Below are positions 51,134 through 59,763 of a DNA stretch of 64,000 nt, in pieces. Below the pieces are notes generated by a model that saw only the letters and a program-made list of their open reading frames with translations, did not search any database and was not told the origin of the DNA. Position 1 is the first letter of the stretch. Every line of letters begins with the position of its first letter. This DNA is from Kibdelosporangium philippinense (GTDB lineage: Bacteria > Actinomycetota > Actinomycetes > Mycobacteriales > Pseudonocardiaceae): NCBI RefSeq assembly GCF_021390435.2, contig NZ_JAJVCN010000001.1:1860001-1924000 (forward strand), written 5' to 3'. The translations under genes were made by a program, and so were the position numbers.

Positions 51134-52219
51134 GTGACCACCACCCGAGCGTTGTTGATCGACTTCGACGGCGTGCTGCGCCACCACCATGCCCTAGGTA
51201 GCGGGTTGCCTGACGGTGCCCTGCTGGCGACTGCCTTTCGGCCCGAGCTGGTGAACCTTGCCATCACGGGCGAAATCACTCAGAAAGAGTGGGAATCCCG
51301 GATCGCTGACGAACTCCAAAAGCGTTACCTGGCAGCGGATGTAGCAAGGGCGATCGACCACTTCAGGGACATCGGGTACATCGACGAAGAGGTCATGGCG
51401 ATCGTCGACGCGGCCCGTCCACACGCAACGGTCTGTCTGGTCAGCAACGCGACCGACCGTCTGCACAGAGACCTTGTCGCGCTTGGCAGCACCGACCGTT
51501 TCGATCACGTCGTCGCATCGGCCGACATCGGTATCGCCAAACCAGACGAGCGCATCTTCGCGGCAGCCGCGAGGCTTGCGGGCATCCCCGCTGAGCGGTG
51601 CCTGATGGTTGATGACACGCCCGCGAACACCGAAGCCGCACAAAGTCTCGGCATGAGCGGTCACGTTTTCAGGACCGCATCGGAACTCAAAGAAGTCCTC
51701 GATGACTGGCTTGCCCGTGACCTGATGGACCGGACAATGCCGGAGGTCCGTGACCGCGAAGCCGTCCGTGTCCTGTGCCTCGACCAGCAAGACCGCTTGC
51801 TGTTGCTGCATTGGCGGGATCCGGTCAGCGGCGCCTACCTGTGGGAGCCCACTGGCGGTGGCGTCGAGCCGGGGGAGAGCTATATCGCGGCCGCCCATCG
51901 TGAAGTCCTTGAGGAGACGGGGTTTCTCAACGTCCACATCAGCCCGGACAGCATTCCTGTACGTCGAGACCAGCCGTGGCGGGGGCGACGGTTTCGCAAC
52001 GTCGAGCAGTTCTTCGTCGCACGCATTCCCGACGATCAAGCCATCACCACGCCTGAGCTGACCGACACCGAGGTTGAAACCCTCGTCGGCAGCAGGTGGT
52101 GGACGTGGCCAGAGTTGCTCAGGACAACCGAGCGGATCGAGCCCGTCGACATCGTGCACGTGTTACGTACGTTGGCGCCGGGTGGTCCGTGGTCCGATCC
52201 GTTCAAGACAGGCATGTGA
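51134..52219 (+). CDS. HAD phosphatase fused to NUDIX hydrolase
   Basis: 361 residues from GTG 51134 (GAGGGGGAC upstream). HAD half (1-200): LIDFDGVLR motif I, LVSNATD motif II, KPDERIF motif III and MVDDTPANTEAA motif IV. NUDIX half (205-361): GGGVEPGESYIAAAHREVLE and ETGF, a complete GX5EX7REUXEEXGU box with E residues for Mg2+. Such fusions may pyrophosphohydrolyse a nucleotide or sugar diphosphate and remove the phosphate in one protein. Substrate unknown. The following gene starts 10 bp downstream and may be co-transcribed. Confidence 0.85.
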   Translation: MTTTRALLIDFDGVLRHHHALGSGLPDGALLATAFRPELVNLAITGEITQKEWESRIADELQKRYLAADVARAIDHFRDIGYIDEEVMAIVDAARPHATVCLVSNATDRLHRDLVALGSTDRFDHVVASADIGIAKPDERIFAAAARLAGIPAERCLMVDDTPANTEAAQSLGMSGHVFRTASELKEVLDDWLARDLMDRTMPEVRDREAVRVLCLDQQDRLLLLHWRDPVSGAYLWEPTGGGVEPGESYIAAAHREVLEETGFLNVHISPDSIPVRRDQPWRGRRFRNVEQFFVARIPDDQAITTPELTDTEVETLVGSRWWTWPELLRTTERIEPVDIVHVLRTLAPGGPWSDPFKTGM

Positions 52220-52229
52220 TGGTGGGAGC

Positions 52230-53114
52230 ATGACTGCAGATATCGCCAAGGCCACTTCATTCATGGCCACTCATGCCCGCGTTCTGGATCGTCGCCGGTT
52301 CGAACTGCTCATGGGCACGGCGGAGGCAAGCGCTGTGCTCGCGGCAGTCGATGGGTACCGCAATCCCGATGGTGGGTATGGCTGGGGTTTGGAGCCGGAT
52401 CTTCGTGCTCCGGAAAGCCAGCCGGGTGGTGCCTTGCATGCTTTCGAGGTTTTCGCCGAGGCCAAGATGCGGACTCCGCGTGCTGCCGAGTTGTGCGACT
52501 GGCTTGAGTCGGTTTCCTTGCCGGATGGCGGAGTTCCGTTCGCGCTGCCCGTCGCTGATCCCGCTGGGTGTGCGCCCTTCTGGTTGCAAGCTGATCCCAA
52601 GCAGGCCGCGTTGCAGAGCACTGCGTTTGTCACGGCCGTTGCCTTGCGGGTAGCCGAGTTCGACCCGGCCGTCGCTGAGCATTCTTGGCTCCGCAAGGCT
52701 GTCGAGTACTGCTTCCGGACGATCGATGCGATCACCGATCAGCCCTTCGCTATCGAGATGTGCTTCGCCGTTCACATGCTCGACGCTGCCCACGAGCGGT
52801 ATCCGGAGGCGCAGGGTTTGCTGGACAAGCTTGGGCAGTTCATTCCGGCGGACGGGCTTGTCCCAGTTGCCGGAGGCAAGGAAGGGGAGACCCTGCGGCC
52901 GCTGGACTTCTCGCCGTTGCCGGACTGCCCGTCACGGCGGCTCTACAAGCCTGAGGTGATCACCGAGGAGTTGCGGCTGCTGGCGGACCAGCAGAAGGAC
53001 GACGGCGGCTGGACCGTGGACTTCCACAGCTATTCGCCCGCGGCCGAGATGGAGTGGCGGGGATACAAAACGGTGTCGGCGGTGACGGTTCTGCGGGGCA
53101 ACTCGCTAGTGTGA
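52230..53114 (+). CDS. Prenyltransferase/squalene-cyclase-like repeat protein
   Basis: 294 residues from ATG 52230. Alpha/alpha-barrel repeats with QW-like ends: YRNPDGGYGWGLEPDL, ESVSLPDGGVPFAL and RLLADQQKDDGGWTVDFHSY. No catalytic DXDD motif of cyclases is seen, so it may be a non-catalytic barrel or act in terpene/polyketide modification. Ten bases after the HAD-NUDIX gene, likely the same transcript. Confidence 0.7.
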   Translation: MTADIAKATSFMATHARVLDRRRFELLMGTAEASAVLAAVDGYRNPDGGYGWGLEPDLRAPESQPGGALHAFEVFAEAKMRTPRAAELCDWLESVSLPDGGVPFALPVADPAGCAPFWLQADPKQAALQSTAFVTAVALRVAEFDPAVAEHSWLRKAVEYCFRTIDAITDQPFAIEMCFAVHMLDAAHERYPEAQGLLDKLGQFIPADGLVPVAGGKEGETLRPLDFSPLPDCPSRRLYKPEVITEELRLLADQQKDDGGWTVDFHSYSPAAEMEWRGYKTVSAVTVLRGNSLV

Positions 53115-53126
53115 TAGCGGCGCCAA

Positions 53127-53738
53127 CTAGCCATTTTCCAGGCCGTACAACGCGATGTTGATCGCGCGTCGCATCGCTTCCCACATCTTCTCGTCCCCCT
53201 CGCCACGTGCCAGAACCTCCAGTGACGCGGCCTGAGCCGCCCCAGCCACCGCGCCAACGATGGCCGCGGCACTGACCGGATCCAGTTTGTCTGGATATGC
53301 CGCGAGCAGTGCCGTGGCTACCTCACGCTGGACCTGGTGCGCTCGTTGTAGCGCCTTGGCCTGCAGTGCGGGCACCGACATGACCAACTCCCGGTACGCC
53401 CCCACCTTGTCCGGGTCGTCCAGCCCGGGCCCGTCGGCCAGATAGGTTCCGATCGAGGCTTCGTATGCCCTGGCCAACAGGTCAGGGATGCTCTCGTCCT
53501 TGTGGCGCTCGGCGATCACCTTGACCGGGATCTCGCTGCCGTAGTGGCCTTTGTCCGAGAGCAAGACGTCCTCTTTGGACGGGAAGTAGTTGAAGAAGGT
53601 CTTCGTCGCCACGTCCGCGGCCGCGGCGATCTGAGCGACGGTTGTCTGCTCGTACCCCTGCGAGATGAACAGCTCCAGGGCGACCTCCGAGATCAGCCGT
53701 CTGGTCTGCTGCTTCTTACGCTCCCGCCGAGAATCCAT
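53127..53738 (-). CDS. TetR-family regulator next to a P450 gene
   Basis: 203 residues. Helix-turn-helix: SEVALELFISQGYEQTTVAQ, IAAAADVATKTFFNYFPSKE (residues about 19-58). The C-terminal region is helical, with RELVMSVPALQAKALQRAHQ. It is divergent from the P450 gene, which it probably represses, by way of the palindrome at 53775-53786. Confidence 0.85.
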   Translation of the reverse strand: MDSRRERKKQQTRRLISEVALELFISQGYEQTTVAQIAAAADVATKTFFNYFPSKEDVLLSDKGHYGSEIPVKVIAERHKDESIPDLLARAYEASIGTYLADGPGLDDPDKVGAYRELVMSVPALQAKALQRAHQVQREVATALLAAYPDKLDPVSAAAIVGAVAGAAQAASLEVLARGEGDEKMWEAMRRAINIALYGLENG

Positions 53739-53774
53739 GCGCGAACCTTACATCAACAATATTCTTACTCACAT

Positions 53775-53786
53775 TGCAAACTTGCA
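53775..53786. promoter_or_regulatory. Inverted repeat between TetR and P450 genes
   Basis: TGCAA-AC-TTGCA: 5-bp arms, 2-bp spacer, in an AT-rich divergent promoter. Candidate TetR operator. Confidence 0.4.
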
Positions 53787-53808
53787 CTCGATGTAGTTTC
53801 ATGGCCGC

Positions 53809-54963
53809 ATGGATCCCATCACGTACCCACTCACCAGTGACGGTCCGTTCAGTCCGGCCAAGGAGGCCCGGATCCCGGTGTCCCGCCTGCGTTATCTGGA
53901 CGGTGACCTCGGCTGGCTGGTCAGCAAACGGTCGATGATCCGCGAAATCCTCGCCGATCCGCGGTTCAGCGCGCGCCAGGAACTCCGCAGCACCTTCTTC
54001 GCCAGTGCCGCCGACACCCCACCGGCACCGCCAGGCATGTTCATCGGGATGGACCCGCCCGGCCACACCCGCTACCGCAGGCACCTCACCGGGCAGTTCA
54101 CCGTGCGCCGAATGCGGCTGCTGACCGAGCACATCGAGCAGGTCACGGCCGACTACCTCGATCGGATGGCCGAACTCGGCCCACCGGCTGACCTGGTGAA
54201 GGCGTTCTCCGCGCCCATCCCGGCCCAGGTGATCTGCGAACTGCTCGGCGCGCCACTGGACTACCGCGAGCGGTTCATGGCCGAAATGATGACGATGTCC
54301 AGGACGGACGTGTCCAAGGACGAACGCACCGCGGCATTGACGTCCGTGTTGACCTATCTCGCGGCGCTGGTCAAACAGAAGCGGAAGTCGCCGTCCGACG
54401 ATCTGCTCAGCGGCCTCATCCAGGACAGCGACCTGACCGACGAAGAAGTCACCAACGTCGCCTTGCTGTTGCTCGGTGGCGGCCTCGACACCACAGCGAA
54501 CGTGTTGGCGCTCGGCACCTTCGCCTTGCTGCTCGACAAAGCACAGATCCCAGCCCTGACCGACCCCGCGAACACGGAGAACGCCGTCGAGGAGCTTTTG
54601 CGTTACCTGCCGGTGGTTCCGGGGACCGCGCGTACGGCCCTTGAGGACGTCGAGGTTGACGGTGTGCAGATCAAGGCAGGGGAGACGGTCATGCTCTCCT
54701 TGCCTGGAGCCAACCGGGACACCGAGAAGTTCGCCGATCCGGACACTTTGGACCTACACAGGGACACGCACGGCCATGTCGCTTTTGGACATGGCGTGCA
54801 CCAGTGCCTTGGGCAGCAACTCGCGCGCGTGGAGATGAGGGTCGCGTTTCCCGCGTTGTTCCGGCGTTTCCCTGATCTGACGCTGGCCGTGTCGCCGGAA
54901 GAAGTGCCGTTGCGCGACGACATGGTCATCTTCGGCGTCCACTCCCTGCCAGTCACCTGGTAA
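53809..54963 (+). CDS. Cytochrome P450
   Basis: 384 residues, bacterial class. I-helix oxygen-binding segment LLLGGGLDTTANVLALG (about 222-238), ExxR motif in EELLRYLPVVPGTA, haem-binding HVAFGHGVHQCLGQQLARVE (about 325-344) with Cys ligand. It needs ferredoxin and reductase, which are not encoded nearby. Its substrate is not deducible; TetR control is likely. The stop lies about 55 bp before the peptidase gene. Confidence 0.9.
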   Translation: MDPITYPLTSDGPFSPAKEARIPVSRLRYLDGDLGWLVSKRSMIREILADPRFSARQELRSTFFASAADTPPAPPGMFIGMDPPGHTRYRRHLTGQFTVRRMRLLTEHIEQVTADYLDRMAELGPPADLVKAFSAPIPAQVICELLGAPLDYRERFMAEMMTMSRTDVSKDERTAALTSVLTYLAALVKQKRKSPSDDLLSGLIQDSDLTDEEVTNVALLLLGGGLDTTANVLALGTFALLLDKAQIPALTDPANTENAVEELLRYLPVVPGTARTALEDVEVDGVQIKAGETVMLSLPGANRDTEKFADPDTLDLHRDTHGHVAFGHGVHQCLGQQLARVEMRVAFPALFRRFPDLTLAVSPEEVPLRDDMVIFGVHSLPVTW

Positions 54964-55016
54964 GTCGGTCGAAAGTAGGACGCGCGAAAGGTAGCACCCA
55001 CGCCACCCTTGATCGC

Positions 55017-56516
55017 ATGATGCTCCAGCTCCTGACGATCGCCGTCCTTGCCGCAGGCACAGTCGTGCCCGCTGAGAACAACCTGGTGGCGCAAGCGGAT
55101 GCGGCGCCTACGCCGAAACTGGACTGGGCGCCGTGCACCGAAGAAGGCCTCAGGCAGTACGAATGCGCGATCGCTGACGTTCCCCTCGACTACACCAAGC
55201 CGCACGGCGCCAAACTGGGGGTCGCCGTGCTGCGTCAACGCGCCACCGGTGACCGGATCGGCACGTTGTTCACGGCGGTGGGCGGTCCAGGTGGGTCGGG
55301 CATCGACGCGGCAAAGGATGGCCTCGCGTCGCCGGAAATCAGCAAGCGGTTCGATGTCGTCACGTTCGACCAGCGCGGTGTCGTGCGCAGCCGTCAAGTG
55401 AAGTGCTTCGCTTCTCCCGAGGAACAAGCGCATTTCTGGGACACGGTCCCGATGCCTCCGGCGACGAAGGCCGAGGAGAAGCGGACCACGAAGGGAACCA
55501 AGGCATTCACTGAAGGATGCGCACGGCACAACCCTGACCTCGTCAACAATCTGACCACTGTGGACGTCGCAAGGGATCTGGATCTGTTGCGGCGCGCGGT
55601 CGGTGACGCGAAACTGACCTACACGGGCGGGTCGTACGCCAGCTACATCGGCGAGGTCTACGGCGCGCTCTTCGGCGACCGGGTGCGTGCCTTGCAGCTC
55701 AACGCGATGATGGATCCGGTGAGCTACTCGACATCGACCCTCAGCGCATTGTCGGAAAGAGCTCAGGGCACAGCTGGCGTGTGGGCTGAGTTCGCCAGGC
55801 TCTGCACCCAGGCGGGAAAGCCCGCTTGCGCGTTCGCGGGACCGGATGTCCACGGCCGCAACGCTTCTTTGCTCACAAAGCTGAAGAACGGCCCGATGAC
55901 GGTCGGGCGCGGCGAGGCGGCCGTGCAGGTCCGGTACCAGGACCTTGTTCCCGCGCAGGTACAGATGCTCTACGACACGCAGGGATGGCCAGTGTTGGCG
56001 GCGATCCTCGACGCCATCGAACGCGGCCCGGACGGCGATCCGGAGATCGCCGGTGCCATCCTTGGCGGTGCGGGATTCCGGTTCGACTTCCTGTCCTCGT
56101 TCATCGCCATCTCGTGTGCCGACATCGATGTGCCGAAAACACCGGAACTCTGGCCACTGCTCGCGAAGGCGTTCGACGCGGGCATCCCGAACTACGGACG
56201 GCATTGGTTGTACATGACGCAGCCGTGTGCCACATGGGCCAAGGTAAAGCAGCGATACACCGGGCCTTGGCGGTTGACGTCGGACGTCCCGGCTTTGCTC
56301 ATCAACAACCGCTTTGATCCGGTGACTCCATTGAGCATGGCAGTCAAGGCGCAGCGGGAAATGGGCAACGCTCGGCTGCTTGTGGTCGAGGGTCACGGTC
56401 ACGCGATCGTGAACGCGTGCACCGACAAGGTCCGCGCCGAATACCTGATCGACCTGAAACTTCCGGCCGACGGCAGTTCCTGTGCACCCGACCGCCGGCC
56501 GTTCGATGGTGTATGA
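55017..56516 (+). CDS. Secreted S33-type tripeptidyl aminopeptidase
   Basis: 499 residues. Signal peptide MMLQLLTIAVLAAGTVVPA. S33 aminopeptidase fold: CAIADVPLDYTKPHGAK, TAVGGPGGSGIDAA (oxyanion), nucleophile elbow TGGSYASYIGE (Ala replaces the usual Gly after the Tyr), then Asp in INNRFDPVTPLSMA and His in VEGHGHAIVN. Cleaves tripeptides from N-termini outside the cell. The last codons overlap the proposed upstream extension of the LLM gene. Confidence 0.85.
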   Translation: MMLQLLTIAVLAAGTVVPAENNLVAQADAAPTPKLDWAPCTEEGLRQYECAIADVPLDYTKPHGAKLGVAVLRQRATGDRIGTLFTAVGGPGGSGIDAAKDGLASPEISKRFDVVTFDQRGVVRSRQVKCFASPEEQAHFWDTVPMPPATKAEEKRTTKGTKAFTEGCARHNPDLVNNLTTVDVARDLDLLRRAVGDAKLTYTGGSYASYIGEVYGALFGDRVRALQLNAMMDPVSYSTSTLSALSERAQGTAGVWAEFARLCTQAGKPACAFAGPDVHGRNASLLTKLKNGPMTVGRGEAAVQVRYQDLVPAQVQMLYDTQGWPVLAAILDAIERGPDGDPEIAGAILGGAGFRFDFLSSFIAISCADIDVPKTPELWPLLAKAFDAGIPNYGRHWLYMTQPCATWAKVKQRYTGPWRLTSDVPALLINNRFDPVTPLSMAVKAQREMGNARLLVVEGHGHAIVNACTDKVRAEYLIDLKLPADGSSCAPDRRPFDGV

Positions 56517-56523
56517 AGATCGT

Positions 56524-57375
56524 GTGACAACTCTTGGTGCGGTCTTCCGTCCCCAGCTTCCGCCTGAGCGGCTGCGTAGTGTCGTCGAATCGGCCGAGCA
56601 GGCCGGGCTCGAGCAGTTGTGGGTGTGGGAGGACTGTTTCTTCGAGAGTGGCATCGCGGCCGCGTCCGCCGCGCTTGCCTGGACTGAGCGGTTGAAGGTC
56701 GGCGTCGGCCTGCTTCCGGTGCCGCTCAGAAATGTCGCACTGACCACAATGGAGGCTGCGACCCTCTACCGGATGTTCCCCGGCCGCGCGCTGATCGGTC
56801 TTGGCCACGGCGTGCAGGACTGGATGGGACAGGTCGGTGCGCGGGTCGAGTCGCCGATGACCTTGTTGCGGGAGTACGCCGTCGCGATGCGGGCATTGCT
56901 CGCGGGGCAGCGGGTGACGACTGAGGGACGCTACGTGAAACTCCGGGATGTGGCGTTGGATTGGCCGCCGCTGAGCGTGCCGCCGCTCTTCGCCGGGGCG
57001 ACCGGGCCCAAGTCGATCCGACTGTGTGGCGAGATCGCGGACGGGACGATCCTCACGTGCGCCACAACACCGGACTCGCTGCGTAAATCCCGCGAGTTGA
57101 TCGACGAAGGCCGGGCCGCCGCAGGCAAGTCCGATCCGCACGAGGTGGTCGTGTACCTCCTGGCAGCCACGGGACAAGACGCGGCCGAGCGGATCGCGGC
57201 CGACAGCGAAGGAGCCGAGGCTGGCGTCGCGGGCAACGCCGAAGACATCGCCGCGGCTGTCCTGAGGTTGGCGGAGGCGGGCGCGGGCACCGTCGTGCTG
57301 CAACCGACGGCCGACGAACCCGACCCCGAAGGCTTTGTTCGTTTTGCGGCGAACCAGGTCAGGCCGCTAATATAA
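56524..57375 (+). CDS. LLM-class F420-dependent oxidoreductase
   Basis: 283 residues from GTG 56524 (TTLGAVFRPQLPPERL); an ATG at 56506 would overlap the previous stop. Luciferase-like barrel: LEQLWVWEDCFFESGIAAAS, VGVGLLPVPLRN, ALIGLGHGVQDWMGQVG and FAGATGPKSIRLCGEIADG. Probably uses F420H2 to oxidise or reduce a small molecule. A MarR gene follows, 36 bp downstream, with an operator overlapping this stop codon. Confidence 0.85.
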   Translation: MTTLGAVFRPQLPPERLRSVVESAEQAGLEQLWVWEDCFFESGIAAASAALAWTERLKVGVGLLPVPLRNVALTTMEAATLYRMFPGRALIGLGHGVQDWMGQVGARVESPMTLLREYAVAMRALLAGQRVTTEGRYVKLRDVALDWPPLSVPPLFAGATGPKSIRLCGEIADGTILTCATTPDSLRKSRELIDEGRAAAGKSDPHEVVVYLLAATGQDAAERIAADSEGAEAGVAGNAEDIAAAVLRLAEAGAGTVVLQPTADEPDPEGFVRFAANQVRPLI

Positions 57376-57386
57376 GCGGTCGCTTA
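57373..57386. promoter_or_regulatory. Palindrome before marR
   Basis: TAAGCG-GT-CGCTTA, a perfect 14-bp palindrome overlapping the LLM stop codon and 25 bp before the MarR start. Candidate autoregulatory MarR operator. Confidence 0.5.
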
Positions 57387-57410
57387 CCAAAAGCCGCTAT
57401 ACTCACGGTT

Positions 57411-57881
57411 ATGAGCGATCAGCCGTTGTCCGCGCGTGAAGAGGCCCTATGGCGGGCGCTGACGCGGGTGATGGTCTCGCTCCCACGAGGCCTCGACGAT
57501 GATCTGCTCCGCAACACCGGATTGTCGTTGACCGACTACTCCGTGCTCATGCATCTGTCCGAGGCGGAGAACAGGCAGTTGCGGATGGCAGACCTGGCGA
57601 CGGCGACCGCGTTGTCCGCGAGCCGGATCACCAGGGTGGTCGACAACCTGCAAGCACGTGGTCTTGTGGACAAGCAACGCACGTGTACGGACGGCCGGGG
57701 GTACAACGCCGTCCTGACCCCTGCCGGGATGACCCGGCTGGAGTCCGCCTATCCAACCCATCTGGCGAGTGTCCGCCGCCGCGTGATCGACCTGATGGAC
57801 CCAGACCTGGTTGGCCCGGTCGGAAAACAGCTTGCCGCCGTGGCTGAACAGCTGTACACGGAATGTAAACGGCAGGGCTGA
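57411..57881 (+). CDS. MarR-family regulator
   Basis: 156 residues. Winged helix with LSLTDYSVLMHLSEAENRQL, LATATALSASRITRVVDNLQ and GLVDKQRTCTDGRGYNAVLT (wing with DGR). Likely represses itself and possibly the upstream LLM gene; the signal molecule is unknown. Confidence 0.9.
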   Translation: MSDQPLSAREEALWRALTRVMVSLPRGLDDDLLRNTGLSLTDYSVLMHLSEAENRQLRMADLATATALSASRITRVVDNLQARGLVDKQRTCTDGRGYNAVLTPAGMTRLESAYPTHLASVRRRVIDLMDPDLVGPVGKQLAAVAEQLYTECKRQG

Positions 57882-57901
57882 CACGTGGGGGCGGTGGGGG
57901 A

Positions 57902-58801
57902 GTGTCAAGGAGAGTCGGCAAGAGTGTGCTCAGTTTGGCGGCGACGCTTGGGGTCAGTTTCGCGTTGCTGATGGGGACGGCCGACGCCGACCCGTCACCG
58001 ATCATCGGCCCCGCGCAAGCCGATGGGCTGCACATCATGTCGTACAACCTGAGGTTCGCGTCGGACAAGAAACCGAACTCGTGGGACCAGCGCCGCCCGG
58101 TGATGGCCGAGATGCTCAACGGGGAACTGCCGACGATCATCGGCACCCAGGAAGGCATGTACGCGCAACTGCAGGACATCGACCGCGATCTGCCGTCGCA
58201 CTACGAATGGATCGGAGTCGGCAGGCAGGGTGGCACGCGCGACGAGTTCTCCGCGATCTTCTACGACTCCCAGCGGTTGAATGCGTTCCAATCCCAGCAC
58301 TACTGGCTGTCGGACACGCCGGAAGTGGTCGGTTCGAAGTCGTGGGGCAACACCGTGCCGCGGATGGTCACGTGGGCACGGTTCCTCGACCTGCGTACTG
58401 GCAAGGAATTCGTCACGGTCAACACCCACTTCGACAACCATTCCGAGGAAGCGAGCATTCGTAGCGCGTACCTGGTGCGTGAACGGCTGAAGCAGTTCGC
58501 GCCCGGGCTGCCGGTCCTGCTGATCGGCGACTTCAACGACCCGGCGCTGAAGTCACGCAGCTACCAGATATTGGTGACCGAAGGCGGGTTCGCGGACTCG
58601 TGGGTCGCGGCCAAGCAACGCCTGTCCCCGCTGTATTCCACGTATCACGGATATCGCGGGGTCCGGCCCGGTGGCAACAGGATCGACTGGATCCTGACCA
58701 AGGGCGCGAGCACGACCTACGCGGCGATCAACACATTCGCCTCCGCTGGCCAGATCCCGTCCGACCACTTCCCGATCCACGCCCTCGTCACCTTGCCCTG
58801 A
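57902..58801 (+). CDS. Secreted endonuclease/exonuclease/phosphatase-family protein
   Basis: 299 residues, GTG start. Signal peptide SVLSLAATLGVSFALLMGTA. EEP motifs: SYNLRFASD (Asn), IGTQEGMYAQL (Glu), VNTHFDNHSEEA, IGDFNDPA (DxN) and SDHFPIHALV (Asp-His). Closest in pattern to actinobacterial secreted phosphodiesterases of the sphingomyelinase/DNase-I group. Different from the smaller EEP at 37547. Confidence 0.85.
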   Translation: MSRRVGKSVLSLAATLGVSFALLMGTADADPSPIIGPAQADGLHIMSYNLRFASDKKPNSWDQRRPVMAEMLNGELPTIIGTQEGMYAQLQDIDRDLPSHYEWIGVGRQGGTRDEFSAIFYDSQRLNAFQSQHYWLSDTPEVVGSKSWGNTVPRMVTWARFLDLRTGKEFVTVNTHFDNHSEEASIRSAYLVRERLKQFAPGLPVLLIGDFNDPALKSRSYQILVTEGGFADSWVAAKQRLSPLYSTYHGYRGVRPGGNRIDWILTKGASTTYAAINTFASAGQIPSDHFPIHALVTLP

Positions 58802-58805
58802 ACCC

Positions 58806-58851
58806 CTCGTGAGTGGTTATCCGGGTTAGAACACGTCTAACCACTCACGAG
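58806..58851. terminator. Diverged third CTCGTGAGTG palindrome
   Basis: CTCGTGAGTGGTTA (58806-58819) with its exact complement (58838-58851), an 18-nt loop, then TTTTAG. It shares only the outer CTCGTGAGTG with the copies at 4780 and 32826, and like them lies between convergent genes. Confidence 0.8.
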
Positions 58852-58854
58852 CTT

Positions 58855-59655
58855 TTAGTCCAGGGACACCGAGGCGACGAGGTTGTCAAAGCGCGCCTTG
58901 GTCAGGTCGGGGACCTTTCCCCTGACCGCGAGCGACCTGCCAGTGCAGCCCTTTTCCGACCAGAGCGTGACCCAGCCTGAGGCCGAGACTGACGAGGTGA
59001 CCTTTGGCCGGTCCAGGTTCTGGCATCCTTGGCCGCCCACGTCCTGCGAACCCTCGCTGAAGTTCGCGGCATCGAACAAAGTCGCGCCTGCGGGGGCACC
59101 GGCCTTCTTGCCGGTCGGTGTGACGCCGAACCACGTCTTGCCAACGCCTTGTCCCTTGGTGTCCCCAGGCTTCTTGTCGTCGATGTGCCGGTAAACCGGC
59201 CAGCCACCCACGGTCACCTGCAGGAATCCGTCGGCCCGCCGGACCACCCCGACATCGGACTTGTCCACGCCCGTCAGGAAAATCCGGCCATTGTGTGCGA
59301 CGAGCACCGGTGGCCACGACGTCACGCAGTCACCATCGCAGTTGGATTGCGGCGGGTCAGCGGTGTCTTTGTCGAAGCGGTACAGCGTCATTCCCTTGAC
59401 GTCGACCAGCACCGAGTTCAGAGCGCCTACCTTGCCCGCCTGCAACTGTGCCCAGCCGGTGGAATCCGGTGGCACGTTGTACATCTCGGCCGTGCCGAAC
59501 AACTTCAGTGGCCCGGCCTGCGGTAGCCCGGCAGCGTTGTTCTGCGGTTCGACGGCCAAGTCGGTCGCGTCCCGTTGGTCAGGTTCTTGTCCGGTACATG
59601 CCGTGAGGCCAACCGCCACCAGGGCGGCGACGAGGACGGAAGGCTTGCGCGCCAT
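58855..59655 (-). CDS. Secreted lipoprotein with SCO0930-type repeats
   Basis: 266 residues from ATG 59655. Lipobox VGLTAC at about residue 20. Two repeats of the secreted-repeat family (PF03640 type): VKGMTLYRFDKDTADPPQSN, CDGDCVTSWPPVLV and QVTVGGWPVYRHIDDKKPGD. A C-terminal extension, KVTSSVSASGWVTLWSEKGC to NLVASVSLD, looks like a small beta-rich domain (crystallin-like). Extracellular redox or cell-wall role is possible but unknown. Confidence 0.8.
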   Translation of the reverse strand: MARKPSVLVAALVAVGLTACTGQEPDQRDATDLAVEPQNNAAGLPQAGPLKLFGTAEMYNVPPDSTGWAQLQAGKVGALNSVLVDVKGMTLYRFDKDTADPPQSNCDGDCVTSWPPVLVAHNGRIFLTGVDKSDVGVVRRADGFLQVTVGGWPVYRHIDDKKPGDTKGQGVGKTWFGVTPTGKKAGAPAGATLFDAANFSEGSQDVGGQGCQNLDRPKVTSSVSASGWVTLWSEKGCTGRSLAVRGKVPDLTKARFDNLVASVSLD

Positions 59656-59763
59656 GGGAATCACTCCAGTGCGAGCCTGGGGCAGGCGGTCGGTCGCCTG
59701 CCCGTTTCGCCCTGACACGCAAATGCCTCGAACCAGGTTCAAAAGAATCTTGAAGCAGAAGTT

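Noticed and set aside
54603..56747. 714-residue minus-strand frame
   Set aside because: Antisense to P450, peptidase and LLM genes, which have complete motifs.
53127..57881. Natural-product gene cluster (P450, LLM, MarR, TetR, peptidase)
   Set aside because: No core biosynthetic enzyme (PKS, NRPS, terpene synthase, RiPP) is present; these look like separate units.
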